Positions 1 to 7,663 are shown, numbered from the stretch's first letter. The stretch: DNA of 64,000 nucleotides from an uncultured Collinsella sp. (GCA_900551665.1 URWW01000002.1:6794-70793), one strand, 5' to 3'. The notes: generated from the sequence alone by a model not told the origin. A program made the numbers and translations.

Positions 1-574
1 CGCCGGACAGCTGGCTGGGATAGCTCTGGGCCTTCTCGGCCAGGCCGACGCGATCGAGCAGCTCGAGCGCGCGGGCGCGGTTCTCGGCAGTCACCTTGCC
101 GGAGGCGGCAAGGAACGGGAAGCACACGTTGTCCAGCACGGTCTTTTGCGCGAGCAGGCCGAAGTTCTGGAAGATCATGGCCACGCGACGACGATACGCG
201 CGCAGCTCCTCGCCGGATAGGGCGGTGACGTCGCGGCCATCAACCTCGATAGTGCCCGACGTGGGGCGCTCGAGCAGATTGATGGTGCGCACAAGCGTGG
301 ACTTGCCCGCGCCGCTCATACCGATGATGCCAAAGACGTCGCCGTCGGCGATATCGATGTTGATATCCGAGAGGGCGTGGACCAGGCCGTCGGAAGCGAC
401 GGGGGCCAGGGCCTCGGCGGCTTCGTCTGCCGCCTGGACAACAGCCGCAGCGCCTAGCGCCGGATTAGCGCTCATTGACGCGGCGTAGGAAACATCTGCG
501 CCGACCTTGCGGCGCGTCTTACCAGACGCCTTGGGCGTAGCAAAAGATTTGTACACATGCTTGATGCTGATCAC
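1..574 (-). CDS. metN: Methionine ABC transporter ATP-binding protein MetN (3' part outside window)
   Basis: Cytoplasmic ATPase of a MetNIQ-type methionine importer. About 190 residues are in the window. The Walker A motif reads GMSGAGKST, followed by NLLERPTSG, a Q-loop region MIFQNFGLL and the start of the ABC signature (YPSQLSG), all in the MetN pattern. The start is a GTG at 572-574 with a GGAG Shine-Dalgarno eight bases upstream. Unusual: about 45 Ala-rich residues (about 15-60) sit between the first strand (ISIKHVYKSF) and the usual LVHALSDINI, where MetN proteins normally have a short linker. The C-terminal NIL domain would lie beyond position 1 and cannot be checked. The leader upstream is long and structured (see separate entries). 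Family assignment is firm; methionine as substrate is inferred from similarity and from the leader. Confidence 0.85.
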   Translation of the reverse strand, partial: MISIKHVYKSFATPKASGKTRRKVGADVSYAASMSANPALGAAAVVQAADEAAEALAPVASDGLVHALSDINIDIADGDVFGIIGMSGAGKSTLVRTINLLERPTSGTIEVDGRDVTALSGEELRAYRRRVAMIFQNFGLLAQKTVLDNVCFPFLAASGKVTAENRARALELLDRVGLAEKAQSYPSQLSG

Positions 575-634
575 GAGGAAAACTCCGCTTGAAGATGGTT
601 TTGGGATAAACGGCCATCTCCCGCCGGAGACAAC
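575..634 (-). promoter_or_regulatory. metN proximal leader: possible SD-sequestering structure
   Basis: Between the stop of the Met-rich mini-ORF and the metN GTG the minus strand can form a small TCTCC/GGAGA hairpin. The same CTCCG segment can instead pair with CGGAG, which is the metN Shine-Dalgarno. The two pairings exclude each other, as expected of translational attenuation. This is inference from base pairing only. Confidence 0.3.
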
Positions 635-754
635 CTAGTGGAGGCGCCCGGTCTCGGTCAGCACGCGGAAATCGCGCGGCATGACAAAGTGCCCGGGCGA
701 GGGCATCTCCATGACCATCATCATGCTCGCGATATGTCCGACAAACGTAATCAT
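635..754 (-). CDS. Candidate Met-rich leader peptide upstream of metN
   Basis: A 39-residue reading frame ends 60 bases before metN. It starts MITFVGHIAS and continues MMMVMEMPSP, so five of seven residues in one run are methionine. A Met-codon cluster directly before a methionine transporter gene is what a ribosome-stalling leader peptide would look like. Against it, no convincing Shine-Dalgarno precedes the ATG at 752-754, and the frame stays open further upstream. It does not resemble a known protein. It could be a chance hydrophobic ORF. Confidence 0.3.
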   Translation of the reverse strand: MITFVGHIASMMMVMEMPSPGHFVMPRDFRVLTETGRLH

Positions 755-775
755 GGGGATGAGCTTAACAGGGTA

Positions 776-834
776 CCCCATATCGGGCAACCATGGAAAC
801 CGCCATGAAACAAAAATGGTTGCATTCCCATGGG
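776..834 (-). promoter_or_regulatory. Hairpin in the metN leader region
   Basis: A two-stage stem: inner arms GCAACCAT/ATGGTTGC at 787-794 and 816-823, outer CCCAT/ATGGG at 777-781 and 830-834. It lies 20 bases upstream of the Met-rich mini-ORF. It does not match a complete SAM riboswitch on the metN strand. Function unknown. Confidence 0.35.
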
Positions 835-864
835 TCGACGACGCAATTAGATGCGGGCGCGCTT

Positions 865-937
865 TGTGTAATTGGGGACGGGTGCGTTTTACACATCTAG
901 CCTCGATGTGTAAAACGCACCCGTCCCCAATTACACA
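865..937. repeat. Perfect 32-bp inverted repeat of the GGGGAC element family
   Basis: Arms at 865-896 and 906-937 are exact reverse complements around a 9-base spacer. Each arm contains GGGGACGGGTGCG flanked by TGTGTAAT and ACACAT. The right arm extended by one base (906-938) recurs with one mismatch at 46698-46730 and in diverged form at 30111-30143. A related half-element (CCTGTCCCCAATT) follows at 954-966. It sits between metN and the Asp23-family gene. Confidence 0.85.
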
Positions 938-985
938 TGTGTTGCAAATTGTACCTGTCCCCAATTGGACAGCTTTGGCGATGTC

Positions 986-1528
986 TTACTCGTCGTCCTC
1001 GGTGTGGCGCCTCTTGCTCGCCTCGTACTCCTCGCGCGTCACCACGTCCTCGATGCGCAGGTTGATGCCTGCGACCTCCAGGCCGGTCATGGCGGTCAGG
1101 CGCTCGGTCACACGCTCCTTCACGTCCTCGAAGATCGCCGGCGCATAGCAACCGTACTCGATGATCACGGAGATGTTCACAATCACGCGGTTGTCGTCGG
1201 TGACCTCGACGGTAACGCCCTTGGTGAGGTTCTCGGCGCCGAAGGTCTCCTGCACGAGATGCATGAGGTTGCCCTTCATGCCGAGCACATGCGGGACCTC
1301 GCGCGTGGCCATGGCGACGATCTTCTCGATGACGCCGTTGGAGTAGGTGAGAGAGTCCTCGGAATCGTCCTCGAGATCCTCCTCGAACTCCGGCTCGTCC
1401 TCGAACGCGGGCTCACCGGCCCCGTTCATGGCCTGCTCCGCAACCTGCAGAGCCTGCTCGTCACAATCGGCGTCCACGCGGTCCACAACCTCGACGTCAA
1501 CCGAATCCTGCTTCTTCTCGTCCGCCAT
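986..1528 (-). CDS. Asp23/Gls24 family envelope stress response protein
   Basis: A 180-residue soluble protein. Residues 1-60 are strongly acidic and probably disordered. Residues about 61-165 form the Asp23 (DUF322) domain, starting YSNGVIEKIVAMATREV, with a conserved VIVNISVIIEYG strand. The tail is charged. The start chosen is the ATG at 1526-1528, with GGAGG five bases upstream; an upstream in-frame ATG lacks such a site. It is the last gene of a three-gene unit with AmaP and a DUF2273 protein. In Staphylococcus, Asp23 is a membrane-associated envelope protein tethered by AmaP, and the same role is likely here. Confidence 0.88.
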   Translation of the reverse strand: MADEKKQDSVDVEVVDRVDADCDEQALQVAEQAMNGAGEPAFEDEPEFEEDLEDDSEDSLTYSNGVIEKIVAMATREVPHVLGMKGNLMHLVQETFGAENLTKGVTVEVTDDNRVIVNISVIIEYGCYAPAIFEDVKERVTERLTAMTGLEVAGINLRIEDVVTREEYEASKRRHTEDDE

Positions 1529-1612
1529 GATGTCCTCCCCTTCCGGGATCTCTTCGTTGTATCGAATATGCCCACCGTCACGCGCTTCATGCACGTCGTG
1601 GGGATCGTCGCG

Positions 1613-2011
1613 CTATTTGTCGAACAAGCGGCGGATGAAGTTCACCGCCGCGTTATCACCGTCGCGCATTTGGCCGATGACCACACCGACTCCCACGAAC
1701 ACGGCGATGACGATGGTGTCCCACAGCCCGATGACCAAGATGAGCACCGCCAGCACAAACCCCATGATGCCGTACAGCGTGGCATGCGGATGCGCATCGG
1801 CGTGCTCCCACATCCTGCGTCCCAACTCGCGGAAAAAGCCAAAGGTCGCCTCGTGGAACGTCTCGGGACGGGTGGTCCCATCCGCACCGGCCGCGCTCGC
1901 CCGCGAGCCAGTCTCGGCGGAAGACGCATGTGTCCCGCCCTCGACGGGCTCGACGACATGCTCGATGACGGCTTTGGGCGCCTTCTGCGCGCCCTTTGCA
2001 GTATCACTCAC
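1613..2011 (-). CDS. DUF2273-like small membrane protein
   Basis: A 132-residue protein whose first 50 residues are Ala/Thr-rich and probably cytoplasmic. Two adjacent hydrophobic segments follow (about 80-97 and 98-114), ending in the NFIRRLFDK tail typical of DUF2273 proteins, which are usually only about 60 residues, so the N-terminus here is long. The GTG start at 2009-2011 abuts the amaP stop codon (TAAGTG), with GGGAGG inside the amaP end, so translation is probably coupled. DUF2273 genes commonly accompany amaP and asp23; their role is not well defined. Confidence 0.75.
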   Translation of the reverse strand: MSDTAKGAQKAPKAVIEHVVEPVEGGTHASSAETGSRASAAGADGTTRPETFHEATFGFFRELGRRMWEHADAHPHATLYGIMGFVLAVLILVIGLWDTIVIAVFVGVGVVIGQMRDGDNAAVNFIRRLFDK

Positions 2012-2548
2012 TTAGCAAACCTCCCTGGTAACGGTCACGGTCTTGCTCGGCAGGAACCGAACGCGCACGGAAACACCAGGCACACCGAGCATCTGCTCGC
2101 ACGCCCGCTGCACGCGGCCCTGCATATCCTGTCCAAGGGCCGCAAGGTCCCCATCAACAAGAGCGATCGCCTCGATCTCGATATGGACCTCCGAGCGGTC
2201 GCGACCCCGCACGTGCGCCCCGACCTCCTCGATGAGCACGTCATCGCACTCGGCGGCGGTGCGGGAAATGGAAACGAGCGCGGGTAGGGCGACTTCGATC
2301 TGGGCATCGCCGGCCAGTCGCAAAAATGCGGGCTCCGGTCTGTCCGCAATGGCCGCGATCAAAAGCACCGCCATCTGGATGAGCACCACGCACACGCACA
2401 CAAACGCGAGAACACGCACCCACGGCACAGCCAGCAGGGCATTGAAGCGGTCCGTATGGGGGCCGAATTGAGAGCCCGCGAACAGGCCAACCACAACCAC
2501 GGCGGCGATCAGGTACAGCACTACGCCGATCTTGCGCATGCGCCTCAT
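2012..2548 (-). CDS. amaP: Alkaline shock response membrane anchor protein (AmaP-like)
   Basis: A 178-residue protein with two N-terminal membrane segments (about 6-25 and 45-67) and a C-terminal cytoplasmic domain. That domain contains ALPALVSISRTAAE and a final VRVRFLPSKTVTVTREVC, resembling the Asp23-like fold of AmaP. AmaP anchors Asp23 to the membrane in Firmicutes. The start at 2546-2548 has a GGAGG site six bases upstream. First gene of the AmaP / DUF2273 / Asp23 unit. Sequence similarity is moderate, so the call rests on topology and gene order together. Confidence 0.72.
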   Translation of the reverse strand: MRRMRKIGVVLYLIAAVVVVGLFAGSQFGPHTDRFNALLAVPWVRVLAFVCVCVVLIQMAVLLIAAIADRPEPAFLRLAGDAQIEVALPALVSISRTAAECDDVLIEEVGAHVRGRDRSEVHIEIEAIALVDGDLAALGQDMQGRVQRACEQMLGVPGVSVRVRFLPSKTVTVTREVC

Positions 2549-2610
2549 GGGCCCTCCTCTCTCTGGTGCAACGCGCGCAGACCCTCCGCACGCGACAACG
2601 CTTTCCCATT

Positions 2611-2648
2611 ATAAAGCGAGCCGGGCCCGCGGCGATGCGGACCCGGCT
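2611..2648 (-). terminator. Rho-independent terminator after yebC
   Basis: On the minus strand an 11-bp near-perfect stem (arms 2638-2648 and 2619-2629, AGCCGGGTCCG/CGGGCCCGGCT with one wobble) is followed by GCTTTAT. It lies 43 bases past the yebC stop. Confidence 0.7.
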
Positions 2649-2690
2649 TCGCAAGCACTTCTTAACCAAGCGGCGAAAACCGCATGGATG

Positions 2691-3497
2691 TTACTCCTCT
2701 TCGAGAGCGGCGATGACCTCGTCGGTCATGTCCATGGTGGAGTACACGTCCTGGACGTCGTCCAGGTCCTCGAGACGGTCGATGAGGCGCTGGACCTTCT
2801 TGGCGTCGGCGCCGGAGACGGCCGTCGGGGTGGTCGGGACCATGGTGAGCTCGGCACCCTTGACCTCGATGCCCTGAGCCTCGATGCCCTTGGACACGGC
2901 CATGAGGTCGCCCGCGGCGGTCCACACGACCCACTCGTCACCGGCATCCTCGTAGTCGTCGCCACCGGCCTCGGCGATGGCCATCATGAACTCTTCCTCA
3001 TCGCCGGCAGCGCCGTTGGCCATGAGGTTCTCCTTCTTGTCGTTCGGGTCGACGATCTGCTTGGAGACCACGACCTGGCCCTTGCGCTCGAACTGGAAGG
3101 CGACGGAGCCGGTGGTGCCCAGGTTGCCGCCAGCGTGGGAGAAGGCGGAGCGGACATCGGCGGCGGTGCGGTTGCGGTTGTCGGTCAGGCACTCGACGTA
3201 CACGGCGACACCAGCCGGGCCGTAGCCCTCGTACACGATGTTCTCGTACACGGCGGCGTCGGCACCGGAACCGAAGGCCTTGTCGATGGCGGCCTTGATC
3301 TTGTCCTTGGGCATGGACTGAGCCTTGGCCTTGGCCACGGCAGCGGCGAGGGAGGCGTTGTTATCCGGGTTGGGGTCGTTGCCAAGACGGGCCGCGACGG
3401 TGATGTTACGGCTCAGCTTGGAGAACAGGGCGGAACGCTTAGCGTCCTGCGCACCCTTGCGGTGCTTGGTAGTTGCCCATTTAGAGTGTCCGGACAT
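2691..3497 (-). CDS. yebC: YebC/PmpR family protein
   Basis: A 268-residue cytoplasmic protein of the YebC family. It opens with the diagnostic MSGHSKWATTKHRKGAQD, followed by NNASLAAAVAKAKAQSMPKD and YEGYGPAGVAVYVECLTDN. Family members were first described as DNA-binding regulators; more recent work links YebC proteins to relief of ribosome stalling at proline tracts. It is about 20 residues longer than the usual 240-250, with extra acidic residues near DEEEFMMAIAEAGGDDYED. AAGGAG precedes the ATG. It appears to be a single-gene unit with its own terminator. Confidence 0.95.
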   Translation of the reverse strand: MSGHSKWATTKHRKGAQDAKRSALFSKLSRNITVAARLGNDPNPDNNASLAAAVAKAKAQSMPKDKIKAAIDKAFGSGADAAVYENIVYEGYGPAGVAVYVECLTDNRNRTAADVRSAFSHAGGNLGTTGSVAFQFERKGQVVVSKQIVDPNDKKENLMANGAAGDEEEFMMAIAEAGGDDYEDAGDEWVVWTAAGDLMAVSKGIEAQGIEVKGAELTMVPTTPTAVSGADAKKVQRLIDRLEDLDDVQDVYSTMDMTDEVIAALEEE

Positions 3498-3672
3498 GTG
3501 ATGCTCCTTCTATTTTCCCGCCCGCGGTGTTGGCGCGAGCCCATATAAACACACGTTCAGCATGATATACCGATTGCCGACCATGCGGAAGACTTTTGGC
3601 GCGCCTCCACACACGGTCTCAATCGGGGACAGGCACAGATTGCGACATCGCTTCATCGAAGCCCTGGTCGCG

Positions 3673-4503
3673 TCAGAGCCAATCGCGATGCTGCGGGCGC
3701 CTGGTCTTCCATGCGTATAGAAGCAATCCCGCGCCCACCGCGATCAGCGGCAGGCTCAACAGCTGCCCCATGGTGAGCCAACCGCCGGCGAGGTAGCCGA
3801 GCTGCGCGTCGGGCAGGCGAACGAACTCGATGAGAAATCGCACGATACCGTAGCCGAGCACGAAAATGCCAAGATACGACCCCTGGGGCAGCGGCTTTGC
3901 ACGACGACTCAGCACATAGAGGATCGCGAACAGCACAACACCCTCGAGCAGCGCCTCGTACAGCTGGGACGGATGACGGGGAACCGTTCCAGCCGCGCCG
4001 CCAAAGACGACCCCCCACGGCAGGTCCGTGGGCTTGCCCCACAGCTCACCGTTCACGAAGTTCGCGCAGCGCCCCAGGCAAAGCGCCAGCGGCACGCCCA
4101 CAAAGGAGGCGTCGGCCACCGTAAGAGGAGAGAGTCGCAAATAGCGGCAGGCGATGAGTCCTCCCAGCAAGCCTCCCGCGAGACCGCCGTGGAAGCTCAT
4201 GCCGCTGATTCCGCCGCCGTTCGTGCCAAAGAAGATCTCCAGCGGGTGCGTGAAGTAGTATCCGTTGCTATAGAACAGCACGTATCCCAGGCGCCCGCCG
4301 ATCAGCAGGCCGAATACGACAGCGATGAGGACGGTCATGACGTCATCGGGGGTGAATCCGATGTTCCAGCGTTTCTGGGTCCGGTACATCACGAATCCCG
4401 CCAGCAGCGCACCGACCATATAGGCCAATCCGTACCAGTAAATCGTGATGGGACCCGCCGAGAACGCGACGGGATCGAGACTGTGATACAGCTCGTTGAG
4501 CAT
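3673..4503 (-). CDS. lgt: Prolipoprotein diacylglyceryl transferase
   Basis: Integral membrane enzyme that transfers a diacylglyceryl group from phosphatidylglycerol to the lipobox cysteine of prelipoproteins. 276 residues with about seven membrane segments. Key motifs are present: MSFHGGLAGG (essential His), the Lgt signature GRCANFVNGELWG, HPSQLYEALLEG and RFLIEFVR. The start is the ATG at 4501-4503, with AAGGGGG four bases upstream; an in-frame extension upstream runs into the preceding terminator hairpin and is unlikely. A substrate candidate is the solute-binding lipoprotein at 52.1-53.1 kb. Confidence 0.95.
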   Translation of the reverse strand: MLNELYHSLDPVAFSAGPITIYWYGLAYMVGALLAGFVMYRTQKRWNIGFTPDDVMTVLIAVVFGLLIGGRLGYVLFYSNGYYFTHPLEIFFGTNGGGISGMSFHGGLAGGLLGGLIACRYLRLSPLTVADASFVGVPLALCLGRCANFVNGELWGKPTDLPWGVVFGGAAGTVPRHPSQLYEALLEGVVLFAILYVLSRRAKPLPQGSYLGIFVLGYGIVRFLIEFVRLPDAQLGYLAGGWLTMGQLLSLPLIAVGAGLLLYAWKTRRPQHRDWL

Positions 4504-4540
4504 AGTGCCCCCTTGGGGCGCACCGAAGAGGCGCGCCTTT

Positions 4541-4587
4541 ACATAAAGAGCCGGGCCGGCCGTGGTGTCCACGATCCGGCCCGGCTC
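4541..4587 (-). terminator. Rho-independent terminator after the NifU-domain gene
   Basis: Minus-strand stem GAGCCGGGCCG/CGGCCCGGCTC (11 bp, arms 4577-4587 and 4548-4558) followed by TTTATGTAAA. It separates the NifU-domain gene from lgt. Confidence 0.8.
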
Positions 4588-4599
4588 CATCACGGATGA

Positions 4600-4881
4600 T
4601 TAGAACGGCATGTACTCGTCGTACAGGTCGTTTGCGGCATCGGCGCCGCCGCCAACCTGCTCGACGCGCGTCACGCCGGGCACATGCTCCTTGAGGATGC
4701 GCTCGACACCCATGGAAAGCGTCAGCGAGCTCATGGGGCAACCGGCGCAGGCGCCCTGCAGCTCCAGCTTGACCACGCCATCCTCGGTCACGCCCATGTA
4801 CTCCATATCACCGCCGTCGGCCTGGAGGTTGGGGCGGATCTGCTCAAGCACCTCTTTGAGGAGGGTCTCGTCTACTGCCAC
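4600..4881 (-). CDS. NifU C-terminal domain protein (Fe-S scaffold/carrier)
   Basis: A 93-residue protein made only of the NifU/Nfu C-terminal domain, which binds and transfers Fe-S clusters. It shows the expected IRPNLQADGGDMEYMG and the CAGCPMSSLTLSMGVE segment with the CxxC cluster ligands. The start chosen is the GTG at 4879-4881, because AAAGGAG lies five bases upstream; the ATG five codons earlier overlaps that site. Single-gene unit with its own terminator. Confidence 0.9.
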   Translation of the reverse strand: MAVDETLLKEVLEQIRPNLQADGGDMEYMGVTEDGVVKLELQGACAGCPMSSLTLSMGVERILKEHVPGVTRVEQVGGGADAANDLYDEYMPF

Positions 4882-5048
4882 GGAGACTCCTTTCATCTAC
4901 AGCGAGCCGGCCGATGGGCGGGCCCGCGTCAATCGCACGGGTGGTGCACATGATACTACAGCGTGATACCCGCCTGCGGTGCTTCTATGCACCCCGTTTG
5001 CTCACGGAGCCGCCACACGGCTTTCGCATCGGAAACGAGCGGTAAGCC

Positions 5049-5519
5049 CTACTTGTGATACGGCTCGCCGCGCATGATCTTGAACGCGCGGTACACCTGC
5101 TCGAGCAGGACCACGCGAGCCAGGTTGTGCGGGAGCGTGATGCGCCCGAACGAAAGCCGCTCGTCGGCACGTGCGCGCACCTCGGGCGAAACACCGCACG
5201 AACCCCCGATGACAAACGTGATCGAGCTCTCGCCGCGCAACATCAGGTCGTCCAGATGCGAGGCGATCTCCTCGCTCGAACGCTCCTTGCCGCCGATGTC
5301 GAGCAGCACCACATGCGAGCGTTCGGGGATGGCAGCGAGGATGCCCTTGCCCTCGAGGGCGCGGCCCGCCTCCTCCCCACCCGACTTCGCGGGGTCCCGA
5401 TCGGCGATTTCGACCATCTTCACGGTCGCGTACGCCGAGAGACGTTTGGCGTATTCCGCGCAGGCATCAGCCCAAAAGCGCTCCTTGAGCTTACCCACGG
5501 CGACGACGGTGATTTTCAT
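5049..5519 (-). CDS. rlmH: 23S rRNA (pseudouridine1915-N3)-methyltransferase RlmH
   Basis: SPOUT-class SAM-dependent methyltransferase that methylates pseudouridine 1915 in helix 69 of 23S rRNA. 156 residues, the normal family length. It begins MKITVVAVGKLKERFW. The trefoil-knot SAM site is visible as FVIGGSCGVSPEVRARA, and the C-terminal signature reads LPHNLARVVLLEQVYRAFKI, ending in PYHK. The ATG at 5517-5519 begins the conserved N-terminus, and GAGGA lies just upstream. The gene lies 87 bases upstream of position 5048 to 4882 spacing that holds nothing recognisable, and 87 bases from the aminotransferase stop. Confidence 0.95.
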   Translation of the reverse strand: MKITVVAVGKLKERFWADACAEYAKRLSAYATVKMVEIADRDPAKSGGEEAGRALEGKGILAAIPERSHVVLLDIGGKERSSEEIASHLDDLMLRGESSITFVIGGSCGVSPEVRARADERLSFGRITLPHNLARVVLLEQVYRAFKIMRGEPYHK

Positions 5520-5606
5520 GCATCCTCCTCGGAGCCTTTCGCGCACCACCCTCAGCGGCGATGACCGTCCGCCGCGCAAGCGATCCGCAACTTGGAAACC
5601 CGCCCC

Positions 5607-7403
5607 CTAGCGCTGGCGATACGTCTCGAAGAATTCCGCCAGGTCCTCCATGGCCTCGTGGAGCACGTCCATGGGAGGAAGATAGACGATGCGGAAGTGG
5701 TCGGGCTCCGGCCAGTTGAAGCCGCCGCCGCGGGTGATGAGGATGCCCTTCTGATGCAGGAGGTCGAGGGCGAACTGCTCGTCGTCGCGGATATTGAACT
5801 TCTTGACGTCCATCTTGGGGAAGATGTAGAACGCCGCCTTGGGCTTGACCGCGGTGATGCCGTCGATCGCGTTGAGGGCCTCGTACACGTAGTTGCGTTG
5901 CTCGCACACGCGACCGCCCGGCACCACATAGCTCTTCACGGACTGATGGCCACCGAGCGCCGTCTGCACGATGGACTGCGCCGGCACGTTCGAGCATAGG
6001 CGCATGTTGGAAAGCATATTCACGCCGAGCATGAAGTCCTCGCCCAGACGCTTGTTGCCCGACACGATCATCCAACCGATGCGATAGCCGGCGATCATAT
6101 GGCTCTTAGAGAGGCCGGAGAACGTGACGCAGAACAGGTCGGGCGCGAGGCTGGCAATGGAGACATGCTCCGCATCGTCCATGCACAGGCGGTCGTAGAT
6201 CTCGTCCGCGAAGATCATGAGCTGGTGCTTGCGGGCGATCTCCACAATGCCCTCGAGCACTTCCTTGGCGTACACGGCGCCAGTGGGGTTGTTCGGGTTG
6301 ATGATGACGATCGCCTTGGTGCGAGGCGTGATCTTAGCCTCCATGTCGGCGAGATCGGGGTTCCAATCGGCCTGCTCGTCGCAGCGATAATGCACGGGCG
6401 TGCCGCCGGACAGCGTGGCGCAGGCGGTCCACAGCGGATAATCCGGGCTGGGGATGAGAATCTCGTCGCCAGTGTCGAGCAAGGCCTGCATGCACAGGTT
6501 GATGAGCTCAGACACGCCGTTGCCAGTGTAAATACCGTCCATGCTCACGTTGGGCAGACCCTTGAGCTGGGCGTACTGCATGATTGCCTTGCGCGCAGAG
6601 AACAGTCCGCGGCTGTCGGAGTAGCCCTCGCACTCGGGCAGCTGCTCGCGCATGTCCTGGATGACCTCGAAAGGCGTACGGAAGCCGAACGGCGCGGGGT
6701 TGCCGATGTTGAGCTTGAGGATGTGCGCACCCTCGGACTCGAGGCGGGCCGCCTCGTCGACCACGGGGCCGCGGACGTCGTAGAGGACGTTGTCGAGCTT
6801 GGAAGACTTCTTAAAAGTGCGAATGTTCTCAGGCATGATGTTCCCTTCGGAATGCGAGCTGGAAGTCGAGCGGTCCGCGAATGTGCGGGGGTCCGGGAAG
6901 GCGGCGGCAGGCCGCGCCTCGGCTCGCTCGGGAGGATCGGGCATCGCGGGGCTGGAAGGGGTGAAAGCGGACGTTGCAGGCACAACGGCGCCGTCGGCAG
7001 CAGCGTGCGCGGCGACGCCATCGGCCGTGGCGGGCGTGGCGGGCGCGGGCACGGCGTCATCATCAGCTGTGGCGGGCGAGGGCATGGCGGTAGCGGGTCC
7101 GGCGGCCGCGGAGGGTTCAGCGGACGCAGGCTCGTGCTCAGCCGCCCGATTCTCGCCCGTCAACTCGAAAGGTTCAATTTCAAGGATATCTGCGAGCAGC
7201 TGCACCACTGCGCGACGCGGGAGCGTCTTGCCACTCACGTACTGGCTCACCTGGCTCTTGCCGAGCTTCGACCCGCGATCTGCGGCCATGCGAATAAGAT
7301 CGGCCTGCTTGAAGCCACGTTTATCCATAGCGTGGCGCAGACTCGCGGCAAAAACCTCTGCCGTTACCAACGATACGTTCTTTACGCGCGTGTCCTCGGC
7401 CAC
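5607..7403 (-). CDS. XRE-type HTH domain fused to AlaA-like PLP aminotransferase
   Basis: A 598-residue in-frame fusion. Residues about 12-85 are an XRE helix-turn-helix (GFKQADLIRMAADRG, then LGKSQVSQYVSGKTLP). Residues about 88-185 are a low-complexity Ala/Pro linker. From residue 190 there is a full fold-type I aminotransferase of the AlaA/AlaT kind (glutamate-pyruvate): NIGNPAPFGF, NPNNPTGAVY, catalytic Lys in FSGLSKSHMIAGYRIGW, and a C-terminal FRIVYLPP. The GTG at 7401-7403 is preferred because GGAG lies five bases upstream. An internal ATG at 6834-6836 also has GAAGGG and would make a normal stand-alone enzyme of about 409 residues, so two products are possible. Direct repeats upstream may be its own operator. 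The DNA-binding role is inferred. Confidence 0.88.
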   Translation of the reverse strand: MAEDTRVKNVSLVTAEVFAASLRHAMDKRGFKQADLIRMAADRGSKLGKSQVSQYVSGKTLPRRAVVQLLADILEIEPFELTGENRAAEHEPASAEPSAAAGPATAMPSPATADDDAVPAPATPATADGVAAHAAADGAVVPATSAFTPSSPAMPDPPERAEARPAAAFPDPRTFADRSTSSSHSEGNIMPENIRTFKKSSKLDNVLYDVRGPVVDEAARLESEGAHILKLNIGNPAPFGFRTPFEVIQDMREQLPECEGYSDSRGLFSARKAIMQYAQLKGLPNVSMDGIYTGNGVSELINLCMQALLDTGDEILIPSPDYPLWTACATLSGGTPVHYRCDEQADWNPDLADMEAKITPRTKAIVIINPNNPTGAVYAKEVLEGIVEIARKHQLMIFADEIYDRLCMDDAEHVSIASLAPDLFCVTFSGLSKSHMIAGYRIGWMIVSGNKRLGEDFMLGVNMLSNMRLCSNVPAQSIVQTALGGHQSVKSYVVPGGRVCEQRNYVYEALNAIDGITAVKPKAAFYIFPKMDVKKFNIRDDEQFALDLLHQKGILITRGGGFNWPEPDHFRIVYLPPMDVLHEAMEDLAEFFETYRQR

Positions 7404-7420
7404 GTCCACTCCAATCACGA

Positions 7421-7481
7421 AGTTCAATTTCGCAAGAGTCTACCACGGAAGTTCAATTTGAAGAGCGGAAGAGTTCAATTT
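7421..7481 (-). promoter_or_regulatory. Triple AGTTCAATTT direct repeat upstream of the XRE-aminotransferase
   Basis: Identical 10-mers at 7421-7430, 7450-7459 and 7472-7481. The middle one is part of the palindrome TTCAATTTGAA. Placed 18-78 bases upstream of the likely start, they are candidate binding sites for the encoded XRE domain, giving autoregulation. A related GTTCAATTTC lies inside the gene near 7173. On the coding strand each repeat contains TTGAAC, which could also serve as a -35 box. Confidence 0.45.
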
Positions 7482-7573
7482 CCATCCCGTATCGAGAAGC
7501 GCACGCCCAATCAAAGCGCCCCGGACGCTCCGACGCCGATCGTGCGCGATTCGTGGGCCGCGTGCGGCCTGCG

Positions 7574-7663
7574 GGCTGTGCGCGGCCTGCGGGGTGGGGG
7601 TGGTTTGCAGGTTGTGCGCGGCCTACGGGGTTGGGACGGTTTGCAGGTTGTGCGCGGTCTGTA
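7574..7663. repeat. 36-bp tandem repeat, 2.5 copies
   Basis: Units at 7574-7609 and 7610-7645 share GTGCGCGGCCT.CGGGG and end GGTTTGCA; a partial third unit runs 7646-7663. It leads directly into the next repeat cluster, which begins with the related GGTTGTGAACG. Confidence 0.75.

Noticed and set aside
740..860. SAM-I-riboswitch-like GGCAACC ... GGTTGCATTCCC on the plus strand
   Set aside because: It is on the wrong strand for metN, no plus-strand gene follows, and the junction core is incomplete; the match comes from a simple hairpin.
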